Assembly (NCBI GenBank): GCA_018873225.1
Contig: JAEILZ010000006.1
Location: 3,720,001 to 3,784,000 of the forward strand
Reading direction: 5' to 3'
Source of the DNA: [Phialemoniopsis] sp. UDSM-2020
Lineage: Eukaryota > Ascomycota > Sordariomycetes > Thyridiales > Thyridiaceae
Length of the DNA: 64,000 bases
The translations under genes were made by a program, and so were the position numbers. This document shows, piece after piece, positions 54,899-64,000 of this stretch. The notes under the pieces are model-generated. The model saw nothing but the letters and a program-made list of their open reading frames with translations. It was not told the DNA's origin and did not search any database. Each line of letters begins with the position of its first letter. Position 1 is the stretch's first letter.

Positions 54899-56814
54899 TT
54901 ACTGCATGTACCATCCCAACGGTTCACCCTTGGCCTCTACCGGCGCGCGTCCGTCACCAAAGTAAGTAAACCGATTCCTGCCTTGAGACTTGAAGACGAA
55001 GTCCTCATACCGCGGCTCTTTGATGATCTCCATGAAATGGTTCACCGAGCCCGGCCAGGGGCCAATCACGGGGCCATCCACAGTGCCAGTCTTGTACCAG
55101 CTGGTGCAGGCGCCCGAGAAAGTGAGACCCTGCATGATGTCGTTCTTCCACTCCCTGAACTCAGACGCCGCATCTTCGCTCACGACAAAGGACTTGACCT
55201 TCTCCGTCTGCAGTTTCTTGACAAAGTTCAGAGCATAGTCCACCTGGTGCTCCATGGCACCAACGAGCGAGCCATTGCTGATGGGTGAGTTGGGGCCGAG
55301 AATGAAGAAGTAGTTGGGGAACTTAGGGACGGCGACAGCTAGGTATGCCCCTGCGCCTTCTTTGCGCCACTTGTCTTGTAGGTTGATGCCGTCCTGGCCA
55401 ATGATTGGGTACCTCGGCACAAACGATGTCTCGTAGCCCGTGGCGGTGATGATGGCATCGACTTCGTGGAGGTTGCCGTCATTATCGACAATACCATTCG
55501 CAACGACATTCTGGATGCCTGAAGTGACAACCTCCGCGTTAGGTTGCGTCAATGCTTCTAAGTAGCCGTGCCCGGGCGTGACTCTGGTCCTCAATCAGTA
55601 TTGCTCAGGGATGGATGTTGCAGAGAAACGGTCTAGCATACCTTCGACATCCAAGCTCAAACTTAGGGATTAACTTTTCTACCAGGTCGGGTCGGTTCTG
55701 AAGCTTGTTCCTCATGGATTGCTCGACGAATCCCCTTGCCTGTTTTTGTGCTTGCGAGTGCTTGTAGAACGATGGGAACCTAGAGTTCATGGCATGTTCG
55801 ATGTCTTGTCGGTATTGCTTCAGTACTTCTGGCTGTTCACGCCAGATGCGCTTTTGCTCTTCCGAGTAGAATGTGTCTCGGCCATTCTCTGCCATCTGAT
55901 AGGCAAAGTCTGGTGCGATCCATGTGGGCGATCTGTTGAAGCTGACCAACTTACTCACGACTGAATTGTGGTCAGTACCATAGTAGAATGAAGAGGCTGG
56001 TCAGTAGGGACACGTACTCGGTTGAATCGCTGGCACGATTTGAATCCCCGAGGCACCAGATCCAATCACTGCCACCCTCTTTCCGTTCAAGTCGACGGTG
56101 TCGTCCCAATGCGCCGTATGGAGAAGTTGGCCCTTGAAGTCGTGCAAGCCTTCAATGTCTGGCCACTTCCAGTTGCTGCACTCCGTTAGTCCTCGTAAGC
56201 CCGAATGTAGACAAAGTATTTGGAGACTAACTTGAGAGCACCACCGCCGTTCAGCAGAACCTCCGCCTCGTCCGTGAACCGCGACCCCGTAGCAAGATCC
56301 TCGACCTCAACCGCCAAACGCCTCTCTCCTCGCTCCACTCCGCACCGAGAACCTTGTGTCCGAACCTGGCATGCTCATAAACACCATAGTCCTTCGCCTG
56401 CCTCTGCAGCCACTGCCGAATCTCCTCGCCGCCCGCGTAGAACCGGCTCCAGTCCGGGTTGGGCCGGAACGTGTACGAGTACCCGTGCGCCGGCACGTCG
56501 CACGAGATGCCCGGGTACCTGTGCTCGAACCACACGCCGCCGACGTCCGGGTTCTTGTCGTAGATGGTGTACGACAGCTTCTCGAGCTGGTTCGCCTTGT
56601 AGGCGAAGGCGATGCCCGACAGCCCGGCGCCGATGAAGATGACGCGCACGGGCCTGGGCTCGTGGGCGTAGGTGGACGACACGATGTCGCTCTTGTTCTG
56701 CGGGATCAGCGCGCTCACCTCTGGAGACACGGGGGACTCCTTGGGCGGCGGCGGGGGAGTGTAGCCATGGACGCCGTTGGCGTTGGCGCCGTTTACACCG
56801 TTGGAGACGGTCAT
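54899..56814 (-). pseudogene. Baeyer-Villiger monooxygenase gene with a one-base frameshift
   Basis: Exons are 56232-56814, 56018-56175, 55642-55960 and 54899-55583; they sum to 1745 nt, one base short of a multiple of three. The N-terminal part is normal: IFIGAGLSGIAFAYKA (FAD motif) and VGGVWFEHRYPGISCDVPAH. After ERGVWR near 56315 the expected protein ([26 protein letters not shown]) continues in the next frame. The rest is well preserved, including the exact fingerprint [12 protein letters not shown], second motif GSGASG, GCRRVTPGHGYLEAL across intron 3, and TATGYE. It is either a very recent pseudogene or an assembly/sequencing error in an intact enzyme of about 581 aa. Its role would be ketone-to-ester oxidation next to a lactonase-like hydrolase. 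Confidence 0.8.
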
Positions 56815-57411
56815 GATAGCGGTGCGTTGAGCAATGGATGTACGATGACCACAATAGTGACGATGCTATCGCAAGGTCAAGCAGCAGCAAGAGATTCGGG
56901 GCAGTTCTGAAGCAAATGCGCCAGTAAGCTACTGAGTACGACTCGCCGCGCATCCATGCTCTTGTTCCGCAACCGAAAGTGCCGTCTCTGGAGATAGCCC
57001 ATTGCCGACGTTACCACCGGGTCGGCGATCACCCCGAAATCGTTCGATGACACCATTGACACCAAACGCACGCTCATCTGGAGAAGACGCTATCACGGCT
57101 GGGCAATTGGTCCAATGTTGCGCGACCGCCGCATTTGCGAGCTAAGACCAAACATGACTTTCCCCTGAATGGGCATCGCCGAGTTCCCGTCCGGGTGGTG
57201 TGGAGCCGCGCCAGAGCACGACCATCCCGGACACACTCTTCCAACTGCTTTGCCTCGGCGTTGGGGCGGAGGTATGTTGGACTATTGAATTTTCTGCTTA
57301 GAGTATTACGAAAACCAGTCTAGAGAGTCATTGTGTTTGGGATATACTATTTTCCAGTCCTTTTGATGGATGGCGCGGTTGCAGACATCCGATATCGAGA
57401 TAAGGCGCAGA
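56815..57411. other. intergenic region, 597 bp
   Basis: Promoter of the Baeyer-Villiger gene and 3' side of the hydrolase gene. A CCTCGG hexamer occurs near 57253. Nothing else is recognised. Confidence 0.45.
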
Positions 57412-58287
57412 CTAATCAGACCGAAGCCACTCTCTAACTAACTCATGTAGCTTCTCCGGCTGTTGCACATTGACAATGTGCCCTGCTCCAGGAACCACTA
57501 CGACCTTGCTGCCGGTGGCTTCTGCCAGCTGGTGTGTCTCCTCCACCACCGGAGGCGCGTCTTTCTGACCCACGACAAAGAGCAATCGGTCTCCATCATG
57601 CCTCTGTCTTATCGCCTCTGCATACGGCCTGAGGTCAAATGAAGATAGCGCAACCGTGCTAGCCGTGAAGCCCGGGACTGATGTCTTCGTTATCATGTCC
57701 ACGATGGCTGCAGCAGGAGCCGGGTTCGCCCGGATCCATTCCGCGTCAAACCACCGCTCCAGACTTTGACGCGCCTGTGCTTCCGCTCCATTCTCCTTGA
57801 AATACGCGATGCGTTCTTTAAATCTCTCTCTGTCGGCTGGCGAAGAGTGTGACTTGGTGCCGATGATAACGAATTGCTTGAAGCGTGATGCGTGACGTGC
57901 AGCCAGAACCACACCCACGCCGGCGCCGATGCTCAGTCCGATAAAGGCTTGAACTGGGCTGGGCACCTCGAGGTGGTCCAGCAGTCGAATCACGTCTTCT
58001 GCTAGATCTTCGAATGTGTGCCCTGCCGTGTAGTCGAATGCAGGATCGCTCGACAATGGCGAACTGCCGTGAAATCGAGCATCGTAGCGGATGATGGTGT
58101 GGGTAGGCGAGAACGCGGCGACAAACTCGTCCCAGAGGTCTACCGTCGCAGCCAAAGAGTTGGAAAGTAGAAGCACCGGTCTCGATGGGTCGATCGGCAA
58201 GGGAGGTGTTACTGAGTAGAAGATTCGGATGTCTGGCTTGGTCGAGACGCTGACCAGACCGGTCGTTGAAGCTTGTAGTGAGGCCAT
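57412..58287 (-). CDS. alpha/beta-hydrolase, 3-oxoadipate enol-lactonase-like
   Basis: A single exon of 291 aa from ATG 58287; an in-frame ATG at 58368 would add 27 poorly conserved residues. PVLLLSNSLAATVDLWDEFV and IIRYDARFHGSS are typical of the enol-lactonase (PcaD) group. The nucleophile elbow is FIGLSIGAGVG, the acid is in LFVVGQKDAPP, and the His is in VVPGAGHIVNVQQPEKL. It hydrolyses lactones or esters in the cytosol. Between a Baeyer-Villiger enzyme and an old yellow enzyme it would open the lactone made by the former; this is inference. Confidence 0.9.
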   Translation of the reverse strand: MASLQASTTGLVSVSTKPDIRIFYSVTPPLPIDPSRPVLLLSNSLAATVDLWDEFVAAFSPTHTIIRYDARFHGSSPLSSDPAFDYTAGHTFEDLAEDVIRLLDHLEVPSPVQAFIGLSIGAGVGVVLAARHASRFKQFVIIGTKSHSSPADRERFKERIAYFKENGAEAQARQSLERWFDAEWIRANPAPAAAIVDMITKTSVPGFTASTVALSSFDLRPYAEAIRQRHDGDRLLFVVGQKDAPPVVEETHQLAEATGSKVVVVPGAGHIVNVQQPEKLHELVREWLRSD

Positions 58288-58605
58288 GGTGGCAAGATGA
58301 TTGTTAGTTTCAGTCTGGGTGAAAGGGAACAACGCTGTCGACTGTGTGTGCTGATGGCTCGAGATCATCGCGACAACATGCAGCGGAGTTGCGCGAGCAA
58401 TGGCATTTGACGATATCGGTGATGCCTAATTGGGGAAAGGTGCAATGATATCATCGATGGACGTGAGAATTTCGAAACCTGATCCTAACTCAATTGATGC
58501 ATCAGGGAAAGGGCTGCATTGAGATTTTGATACGGCACTGTTTCCATTAGATGTCATTGATTCAAGCAGGGGATGACTTTTACTAACGAAATATTGTATC
58601 TCTTA
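58288..58605. other. intergenic region, 318 bp
   Basis: Promoter of the hydrolase and 3' side of the old yellow enzyme gene. No further feature was seen. Confidence 0.45.
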
Positions 58606-59796
58606 TTATTTCTCTACTTTGATCTGTGACATAACCTGCAGTGTACTGAGAGCAGGCCAGATATGTTCCTTCTTCTTCGCCGGATCCCAGCTCTTTTCCT
58701 GCTCCTCCCACAGCGGGTAGTCTGTGTAACCTTCCTTCTCACCGACATTGTAAAACTTGTTTCTATCGTAGGGAGTGACAGGGAGGAAGTCCTTGACACG
58801 TATTGGCAGGTCGGGGTTGCTGACAAATGTGCGCCCAAACGCGATGATGGGCTGTCGGCCCTTGGCCTCTTCCGCCTCCACGCGCTGTCTGGACGTCTCG
58901 GCGTTGTAGCCGCCGGCGAATATGACTGGTGATGTCCGATCCCAAACATCAGCGAGGAAGTCTATTGACTGCTGATTGTCGGGAGTGTCTGCATTGCCTT
59001 GTACCCTGCTCTCGATAACGTGAAGGTAGCTGAGCTTCAACTCCTTCAACTTGCCCACGAGATCGGCGAACTGGGGAACGGGACTGTCCATGCCCATACC
59101 GTGATGTCGGCACCAGGGGCTGACGCGGTAGCCGACGCGCTCCGGGCCTATCGCATCTGCAACGGCTTTGGCGACGGCAAGCGGGAACCGGGAGCGATTC
59201 TCAACGCTGCCACCGTACTGGTCTATGCGATGGTTGGATACATCTTGCGTGAACTGATCGAGCAAGTAGCCGTTTGCGCCGTGCAGCTCAACGCCATCAA
59301 AACCGGCGTCCACAGCGTTGAGCGCAGCTTGGCGCCACTCTTCAATGGTATCTTGTATCTCGGCCTCAGTAAAGGGACGGGGCTTCGGTGCGTCTGCTTC
59401 CCAGGGGATGTCGCTCGCGGACAAAACCGCATCACCTCGCTTGACAGCACCTGGTCGTGCTGCCCGACCGCACATCCAAAGCTGCACGTAGACGAAGGAG
59501 CCGTTGTCGTGGATGGCTTGGGTAATCGGCTTCCAAGCCTCAATGTGCTCGGGCTTCCAGATTCCGGGAGAGTTGGGGACGGCAGCCGACCTCGCAGAAA
59601 CGGAGACGGCTTCGGTGATGATCAGTGTCCCCGGGACGATGGAGCGCTGACGATAGTACTCGGTCATGATCGGCTCCGGGATAAAGTTGGTCGCTGCCCT
59701 GCGCCGTGTCATGGGCGCCATGGCCACGCGGTGACCGAGCGTGACATGGCCCAGCTTCACAGGTGTGAAGAGTGGTGATTCCGTGATGCTTCCCAT
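58606..59796 (-). CDS. old yellow enzyme-type FMN ene-reductase
   Basis: A single exon of 396 aa. I chose ATG 59796 because MGSITESPLFTPVKLG is the usual family start; the frame extends upstream without family similarity. Motifs: HRVAMAPMTRRRA, GTLIITEAVSVSARS, VQLWMCGRAARP and FDGVELHGANGYLLDQF, which carries the conserved His/Asn pair and the catalytic Tyr. NHRIDQYGGSVENRSRF, VIFAGGYNAE and IAFGRTFVSNPDLP follow. It reduces the C=C bond of alpha,beta-unsaturated carbonyl compounds with NAD(P)H. RVSPWCRHHGMGMDS is a slightly unusual form of the RLSPW loop. In context it could prepare an enone for the adjacent Baeyer-Villiger step. Confidence 0.94.
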   Translation of the reverse strand: MGSITESPLFTPVKLGHVTLGHRVAMAPMTRRRAATNFIPEPIMTEYYRQRSIVPGTLIITEAVSVSARSAAVPNSPGIWKPEHIEAWKPITQAIHDNGSFVYVQLWMCGRAARPGAVKRGDAVLSASDIPWEADAPKPRPFTEAEIQDTIEEWRQAALNAVDAGFDGVELHGANGYLLDQFTQDVSNHRIDQYGGSVENRSRFPLAVAKAVADAIGPERVGYRVSPWCRHHGMGMDSPVPQFADLVGKLKELKLSYLHVIESRVQGNADTPDNQQSIDFLADVWDRTSPVIFAGGYNAETSRQRVEAEEAKGRQPIIAFGRTFVSNPDLPIRVKDFLPVTPYDRNKFYNVGEKEGYTDYPLWEEQEKSWDPAKKKEHIWPALSTLQVMSQIKVEK

Positions 59797-60039
59797 GTTC
59801 GCGGCTGACTTGACGTTGTGCTGGGTTTCCTGCACTCCGGGGGACCAGCAGGGAAGAAGGTTTAATTCCCGGCTCCCACCAAAATGTTGGACCCGGAGAG
59901 CATGTTGAACGGAATCCTTGCGACAGATGCACTTATCCCAGCAAAATAGCTCGGGGTTGCCCAATTCGGCCAAGTTCAAAGCACGGCACATGGCGTGATG
60001 CGTCAGGGTCCATCACAGCCCCGTAATGGGGACGCCGGT

Positions 60040-62897
60040 TTATTTCCAGGCCAGCGGGCTAGCCCCAGCCCAATTGGCATCGCCGTTCCCAAGGTCGAAG
60101 AATTCAAGCCTAGGGATTGTTACAATATTAGCCTGAGATAGCGCAATCGAGGCTATACCAGAACGGAAATCTTACCAAGCATCAACATTGAGAGAGTCCG
60201 GCAGTCCAGTCACCAGAGGCTGGCCCTGGCCAAACCATGGGTCATCCGGAGATACGTGAGCTGAAGGTTGAATCGAAGAGTCTTGAATGCCTTGTTCGTC
60301 CAGACCACTGCTGAGGTACTGGAAGTTTGTATCGAGAAGTCTATGGCGTGGAGTTAGCGTGTGGTGATCAAGTGCAGGTAACAGAAAATTTTGATGTTTG
60401 TGACATACTGTTGCAAATGCCCCTGATTGAGCTCGGTGGACGTGTGAAAGCCGGGAAAGAGCTCATGCCATTGCGGATCAGACGCTGCCGCCAGTGATGA
60501 CGATCTGCTGTTGGACAAGAGCATGCTGGCTTGGAGCTCCTCGAAAAGCCGGTGGATCAACGAAGCGCTGATCCAGAGCTGGCTGAACTCGTACAGCTGA
60601 TTCAGGCAAAGGGTATACTTATTCCTCGAATCTTGCCTCACTTTGGTGTTGGGAGATCTGCTTTCGATCAAAAAGAAGATCAAGCAATTGAAGAGTGTGT
60701 TGGTCCTGTAAAGTCAGTCAGTAGTCATTTTCCTAGGCAAAAGTTTGATGTTCAATTCCTTACAGCAAACCCGTACACTTTAGAACGTGACCGTGAGCCC
60801 TCATGTTCCGTACAACCTTGCTGGCCATTGTTGCGGCGGCAATGCCCCTTGCCCGGCAATATTGGCGTTCGGCTATGCCTCGGGGGTTCGTAGGCCGCGA
60901 CACGGAAACTTCGCGAAATCGTAGCATAATGCCGGTACTGGTCTTGGGTCAACTCTCTGTACATAGAGACAGCAAGTATATTTCGGAATACGAGACTTAC
61001 AAATATTGCAGATGAAGAAAGGCAGGCCAGAAACGGTGATTCTGGACATCATCCACATCGTATTGAACAGAGTCAGGAACTTGACGTGCCCATTCTCGGC
61101 AGAGAATCAAACCTTGGTCTTGGTAGTCATCACCGAGATCCAAGATGGTCACCCGTTGGCCAGGGGGAATAGGGGCACGGGCGACTTGCGCCTCGCGGCT
61201 GGAGATGAGCCCAGTTGTGCGCTGCTGCAGACGATGCTGTGCAAAGTACCTATTATGCACGAAATGGAGCATCTCCGAGACCTTGCACAGCTCGACCATG
61301 AACATTATTTCTGTCTCCGAGTATCCATATCGCTGGGTGCCCGGAGAAGTGGCAGGACCCTCGTTAAAGTCCTCAGCAGTGAGAGGGTGGACGTCAAAGT
61401 CGGTGCTGGACACCATGCAGGGTAGGCCATGGGACATGGCAACACCAACATCACGATTCTGTGATATCATCAGTCATAGACATGTCACCTTGATGCGTGC
61501 AAGAGGCGACTTACCACACATGACCACCAGATTCGCTTCCATAGCCCGACCTGAACCCTGTCTGACTTTGGATACTGATCCCTAATAATCATGATAGTCA
61601 GCTTATGTCTCTATACAACCTTTGATCACAGTAGGAGGAATTAGTCCTGTACCATCTGTGCATCCCGAGACTCTGTGCCGTGTTGATGGCATCAACAGCG
61701 CATGAGCGCATGTTTCGGCCAGCGTCATCCTTCTTGTCCCACCACCACGTAATAAGTAACAGTGCCTGGACTCTTGCTAGCTTATTCGGCTCATATCCGG
61801 TATCAAGCAATGCTTTTGTTGCCGCGTAGAACCGGCGTGCACTCGTATGGTTCGACCCATTCGTATCAAGAAGTGCAGGGTTTCTGCATGCTCTGGACCC
61901 AGATGTGAATATGGCAAAGAGCAGAAGACGGCTCTGAGTTCTTCCCTCATGAAACTCGGACAGGAACTCTCGACGATTGATGACAGGTGCAGTGGGCTGA
62001 ACTTCGGAGAAGTAGGCATCGATCAGCTCGAGCTGGAGCCTGCGGGGCGGCAGATCAAATGCGCCTTTTGCTTTCAGATAATCCATGTCTGCTGGGTCCA
62101 GGTTGTCCATTTGTTTCTCCCACTCTAATGTCGTCCTCCCTGTCATGTCTACATCAACACGATGTAGAGGGCTTGGCGGCGATAGGTAGGAGAAGGGCGG
62201 GACGTCGCTATGGGTGCTGGGAGTACTCTGATCTCCGAGCCCTCCACCACTTGGCCTGAAAGACGGTGCTAGAGATCCAAGGCTGTCTTCAACATAGGAT
62301 TCGAAGCGATCTACGGAAACCTCGACTCCACGAGGTGGAGGACTGGATATTCTTAGTGACACGAGCGTCTGAGCTGCCGGTAAGGAGGATCCGGACGTAT
62401 TGTCAGTCCTATCAAAGCCATGTTCTGACCCCGGATTGCCGTCACTGCTTTGTTGTCCTTCGTCAACAGGCGGTGTCCCGATTCCGGCCTTACTGAGGCT
62501 AGCACGGGTTCGACCGTCGATGTGTGTTCTGTGATGGTTGTCAGTGGGTAGTTCTGCACACGTTGTAGCACCACCGATAGTCTGTGATCGAGACTGACCT
62601 GCATGGTTCTCCGGCATTGACACAGTTCTGAAGAAAGGTTGTCAATTCGCTGAGGTACTTTACTTGGTAGTGAAGTGCTGACCTTGCATGGACCGCCATG
62701 CGATGATGCTCCTACACCGAGTAGCATTAGTTGGGATGTTAATCACTCGGATACCGCATAGGGGTCTAGCACAACTTACCAGCATCACATTTCACTTTTC
62801 GTTCGTGACATCTCACGCAGGCAGTGCTAGGTCGTTTCCTTTTCCGTGCAGTGAACGAAGTTGGATCCAACTGTATGTGATTGTCAAAGATGTCCAT
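60040..62897 (-). CDS. Zn2Cys6 transcription factor with zinc cluster over three exons
   Basis: Ten exons: 62780-62897, 62683-62711, 62599-62627, 61653-62528, 61515-61581, 61001-61458, 60764-60937, 60409-60705, 60176-60340 and 60040-60109. They join to 760 aa. The six zinc cysteines are 27, 30, 37, 48, 51 and 58 (TACVRCHERKVKC in exon 1, GGPCK in exon 2, NCVNAGEPC in exon 3). The fungal-specific domain follows: LQLELIDAYFSEVQPTAPVI, AAVDAINTAQSLGMHRW across intron 4, LWKRIWWSCVNRDVGVAM and NTLFNCLIFFLIESRS. This resembles activators of the Ctf1/Far and similar groups in architecture, but I cannot assign one. It is probably the regulator of the adjacent oxidative genes. Confidence 0.88.
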
Positions 62898-63478
62898 AGC
62901 CGCAGGCAAAGGGACACTATTTCGGAGATGGAGAAAGTCGTGACAGCTTCACGCGGCGAATGAGACACCGGCCGTTCCCAAAGGGCCAAGAGCTAAAGGT
63001 CGGGTAACGGATGTGTTCCAGCGGTCTAGCTGGGGTAGGAAGTGGGCGAGAAAGCACAAATAACAAACAATGTCCTACGCGTTAGCAGAGCAGAAGATGG
63101 TGCTTGACTGCGCTAGACCGCCTTGATGAACTGGTCCCTCTTTAGGTGTGATGGGGACAATTTCTCGGGCAATCCGGCACGCGAATTTGACGAAGATGGC
63201 GTGCTTCAGTGCTAATTGCGGGACACTGTAGTCGCACTTTTGCTCGTCTCGTAGAGTAATCACCCAACTAAACTAGGCAGACATTACATTGACCAATTCA
63301 ATCTAGGTTGTGTGCTGGAGCAGCACGCTGCTCACTGGGCAGATTTGACCATTCGTGTCACCAGGGCGATATCAATGGCACCTATTGCCCCTTTATTGCA
63401 CAGCTGCGTCTGGTATAGGGCCCAGATAGTTAGAATTTTCATCTATGAAGCTTCTATCGTGTTGCATTTCTATTCGTA
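62898..63478. other. intergenic region, 581 bp
   Basis: Promoter of the regulator gene and 3' side of the reductase gene. No gene, RNA or palindrome is recognised. Confidence 0.45.
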
Positions 63479-64000
63479 TCAAAAATTCCATTGGCTCAGC
63501 CATGCGCCCATCGACTTGTCGTCAATCCGCTGCAGGCTTTGCAGACTTGGACTTTGCTTCTGGGATATCGACGTATCAAACTCAGGTCGTTTACCTTGGC
63601 CTGCGAGACCCGCGAAGAAAGATAGCAGCTTGAATGCTGAGATCTCTACCTGTTCCTTCTGACCGGCTGTTGACTTTGCTGAGTGGTTTAAAGCTTCGAT
63701 CCATCGTGCCAAAGGCACAATTTCCACACTTCGTTTTGCCGACAAACGTTCCTTTACGCCTGGCAGCAGCTCACTCCACTGGACCCTGTGTGGGTTGACC
63801 GCGTGAACTATGCGTGACAGACTGTCAAGTTTCTCGCCTTTGACGGGTGCGTCACCGATGCCGGCAAGCTCGAGAATTATCGAGGAAAGCTCGTCTACGG
63901 GTATCCAGTCGATCCACTCGTTCTTTCCCAGCGTGTCCGGTAGGTTCGAGAGGTATGAGGAGGCTTCGATGATCTGTGTATCACGGACTGATGTCAGTCT
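63479..64000 (-). CDS. C-terminus of an adenylate-forming (NRPS-like) reductase, partial
   Basis: The frame is open from the right window edge to TGA 63479-63481, about 173 codons, so only the C-terminal end is inside. WIDWIPVDELSSIILELAG is the hallmark of the thioester-reductase (NAD-binding 4) domain ends of alpha-aminoadipate-reductase-like A-T-R enzymes. VNPHRVQWSELLPGVKERL, VEIVPLARWIEALN and a final GAWLSQWNF are the usual tail. Such enzymes adenylate a carboxylic acid, load it on a carrier domain and release it as an aldehyde or alcohol. The adenylation and carrier domains would lie beyond base 64000. An acceptor-like site at 63974 exists, but the frame continues past it without a stop. 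Confidence 0.8.
   Translation of the reverse strand, partial: RLTSVRDTQIIEASSYLSNLPDTLGKNEWIDWIPVDELSSIILELAGIGDAPVKGEKLDSLSRIVHAVNPHRVQWSELLPGVKERLSAKRSVEIVPLARWIEALNHSAKSTAGQKEQVEISAFKLLSFFAGLAGQGKRPEFDTSISQKQSPSLQSLQRIDDKSMGAWLSQWNF

Noticed and set aside
59797..59991. Longer N-terminus for the old yellow enzyme
   Set aside because: The extra 65 residues are Cys-rich and unlike the family, whose usual start motif begins at 59796.
1..64000. tRNA genes, rRNA, CRISPR arrays, transposon terminal repeats
   Set aside because: None recognised on reading both strands. CRISPR is not expected in a fungal nuclear genome. A covariance-model scan was not possible here.

Overview
The window is nuclear DNA of a filamentous ascomycete (Pezizomycotina). 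Most genes are split by short introns of about 50-90 nt with GT..AG ends and CTAAC-like branch points. The gene content is typically fungal: four Zn2Cys6 regulators, three MFS transporters, a PDR-type ABC pump, a GLEYA adhesin, Baeyer-Villiger monooxygenases, an old yellow enzyme and a piece of an adenylate-forming reductase. I could not fix the genus. Exon models were built by eye. For every complete multi-exon gene except the two flagged as broken, the joined exons give a length divisible by three.

Layout. 1-4.4 kb holds a 5'-truncated GLEYA/PA14 adhesin with a Cys-rich tandem repeat, a secreted Thr-rich protein and an uncharacterised helical protein. 4.7-24.4 kb is a dense catabolic gene cluster. 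It has two family III CoA-transferases (one alpha-methylacyl-CoA racemase-like), an AtuA-like protein, two peroxisomal acyl-CoA ligases, a membrane-anchored HSL-type esterase, a Baeyer-Villiger monooxygenase, a Zn2Cys6 regulator and an anion-type MFS transporter. Three of these proteins end in canonical peroxisomal PTS1 tripeptides (SKL, AKL, SRL). Exact or near copies of a palindrome, TCGGNNCCGA (CGG-N2-CCG), sit in six of the intergenic promoters, and a seventh has only clustered half-sites. A secretory lipase gene shares the last of these promoters. A plausible flow is: transporter brings in the substrate, the monooxygenase turns a ketone into an ester or lactone, the esterase opens it, the ligases activate the acid in the peroxisome, and the CoA-transferase, racemase and AtuA proteins process the branched acyl-CoA.

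26.8-43 kb holds a Zn2Cys6 regulator divergent from a drug-type MFS transporter, a gene broken by an in-frame stop, a peroxisomal D-amino-acid oxidase divergent from an L-threonine aldolase, another regulator divergent from a carboxylesterase, and an allantoate-type MFS transporter. 43.9-52.4 kb has a full-size PDR ABC transporter, a secreted and possibly GPI-anchored protein, and the housekeeping cytosolic phenylalanyl-tRNA synthetase alpha subunit.

53.4-64 kb is a second oxidative group: a salicylate-hydroxylase-like FAD monooxygenase, a Baeyer-Villiger monooxygenase whose reading frame is one base short, an enol-lactonase-like hydrolase, an old yellow enzyme, a Zn2Cys6 regulator with its zinc cluster split over three exons, and, running off the right edge, the C-terminus of an adenylate-forming (NRPS-like) reductase. 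The set ene-reductase, Baeyer-Villiger enzyme and lactonase suggests stepwise breakdown or tailoring of a cyclic enone or ketone. No tRNA, rRNA, CRISPR array or transposon was recognised.
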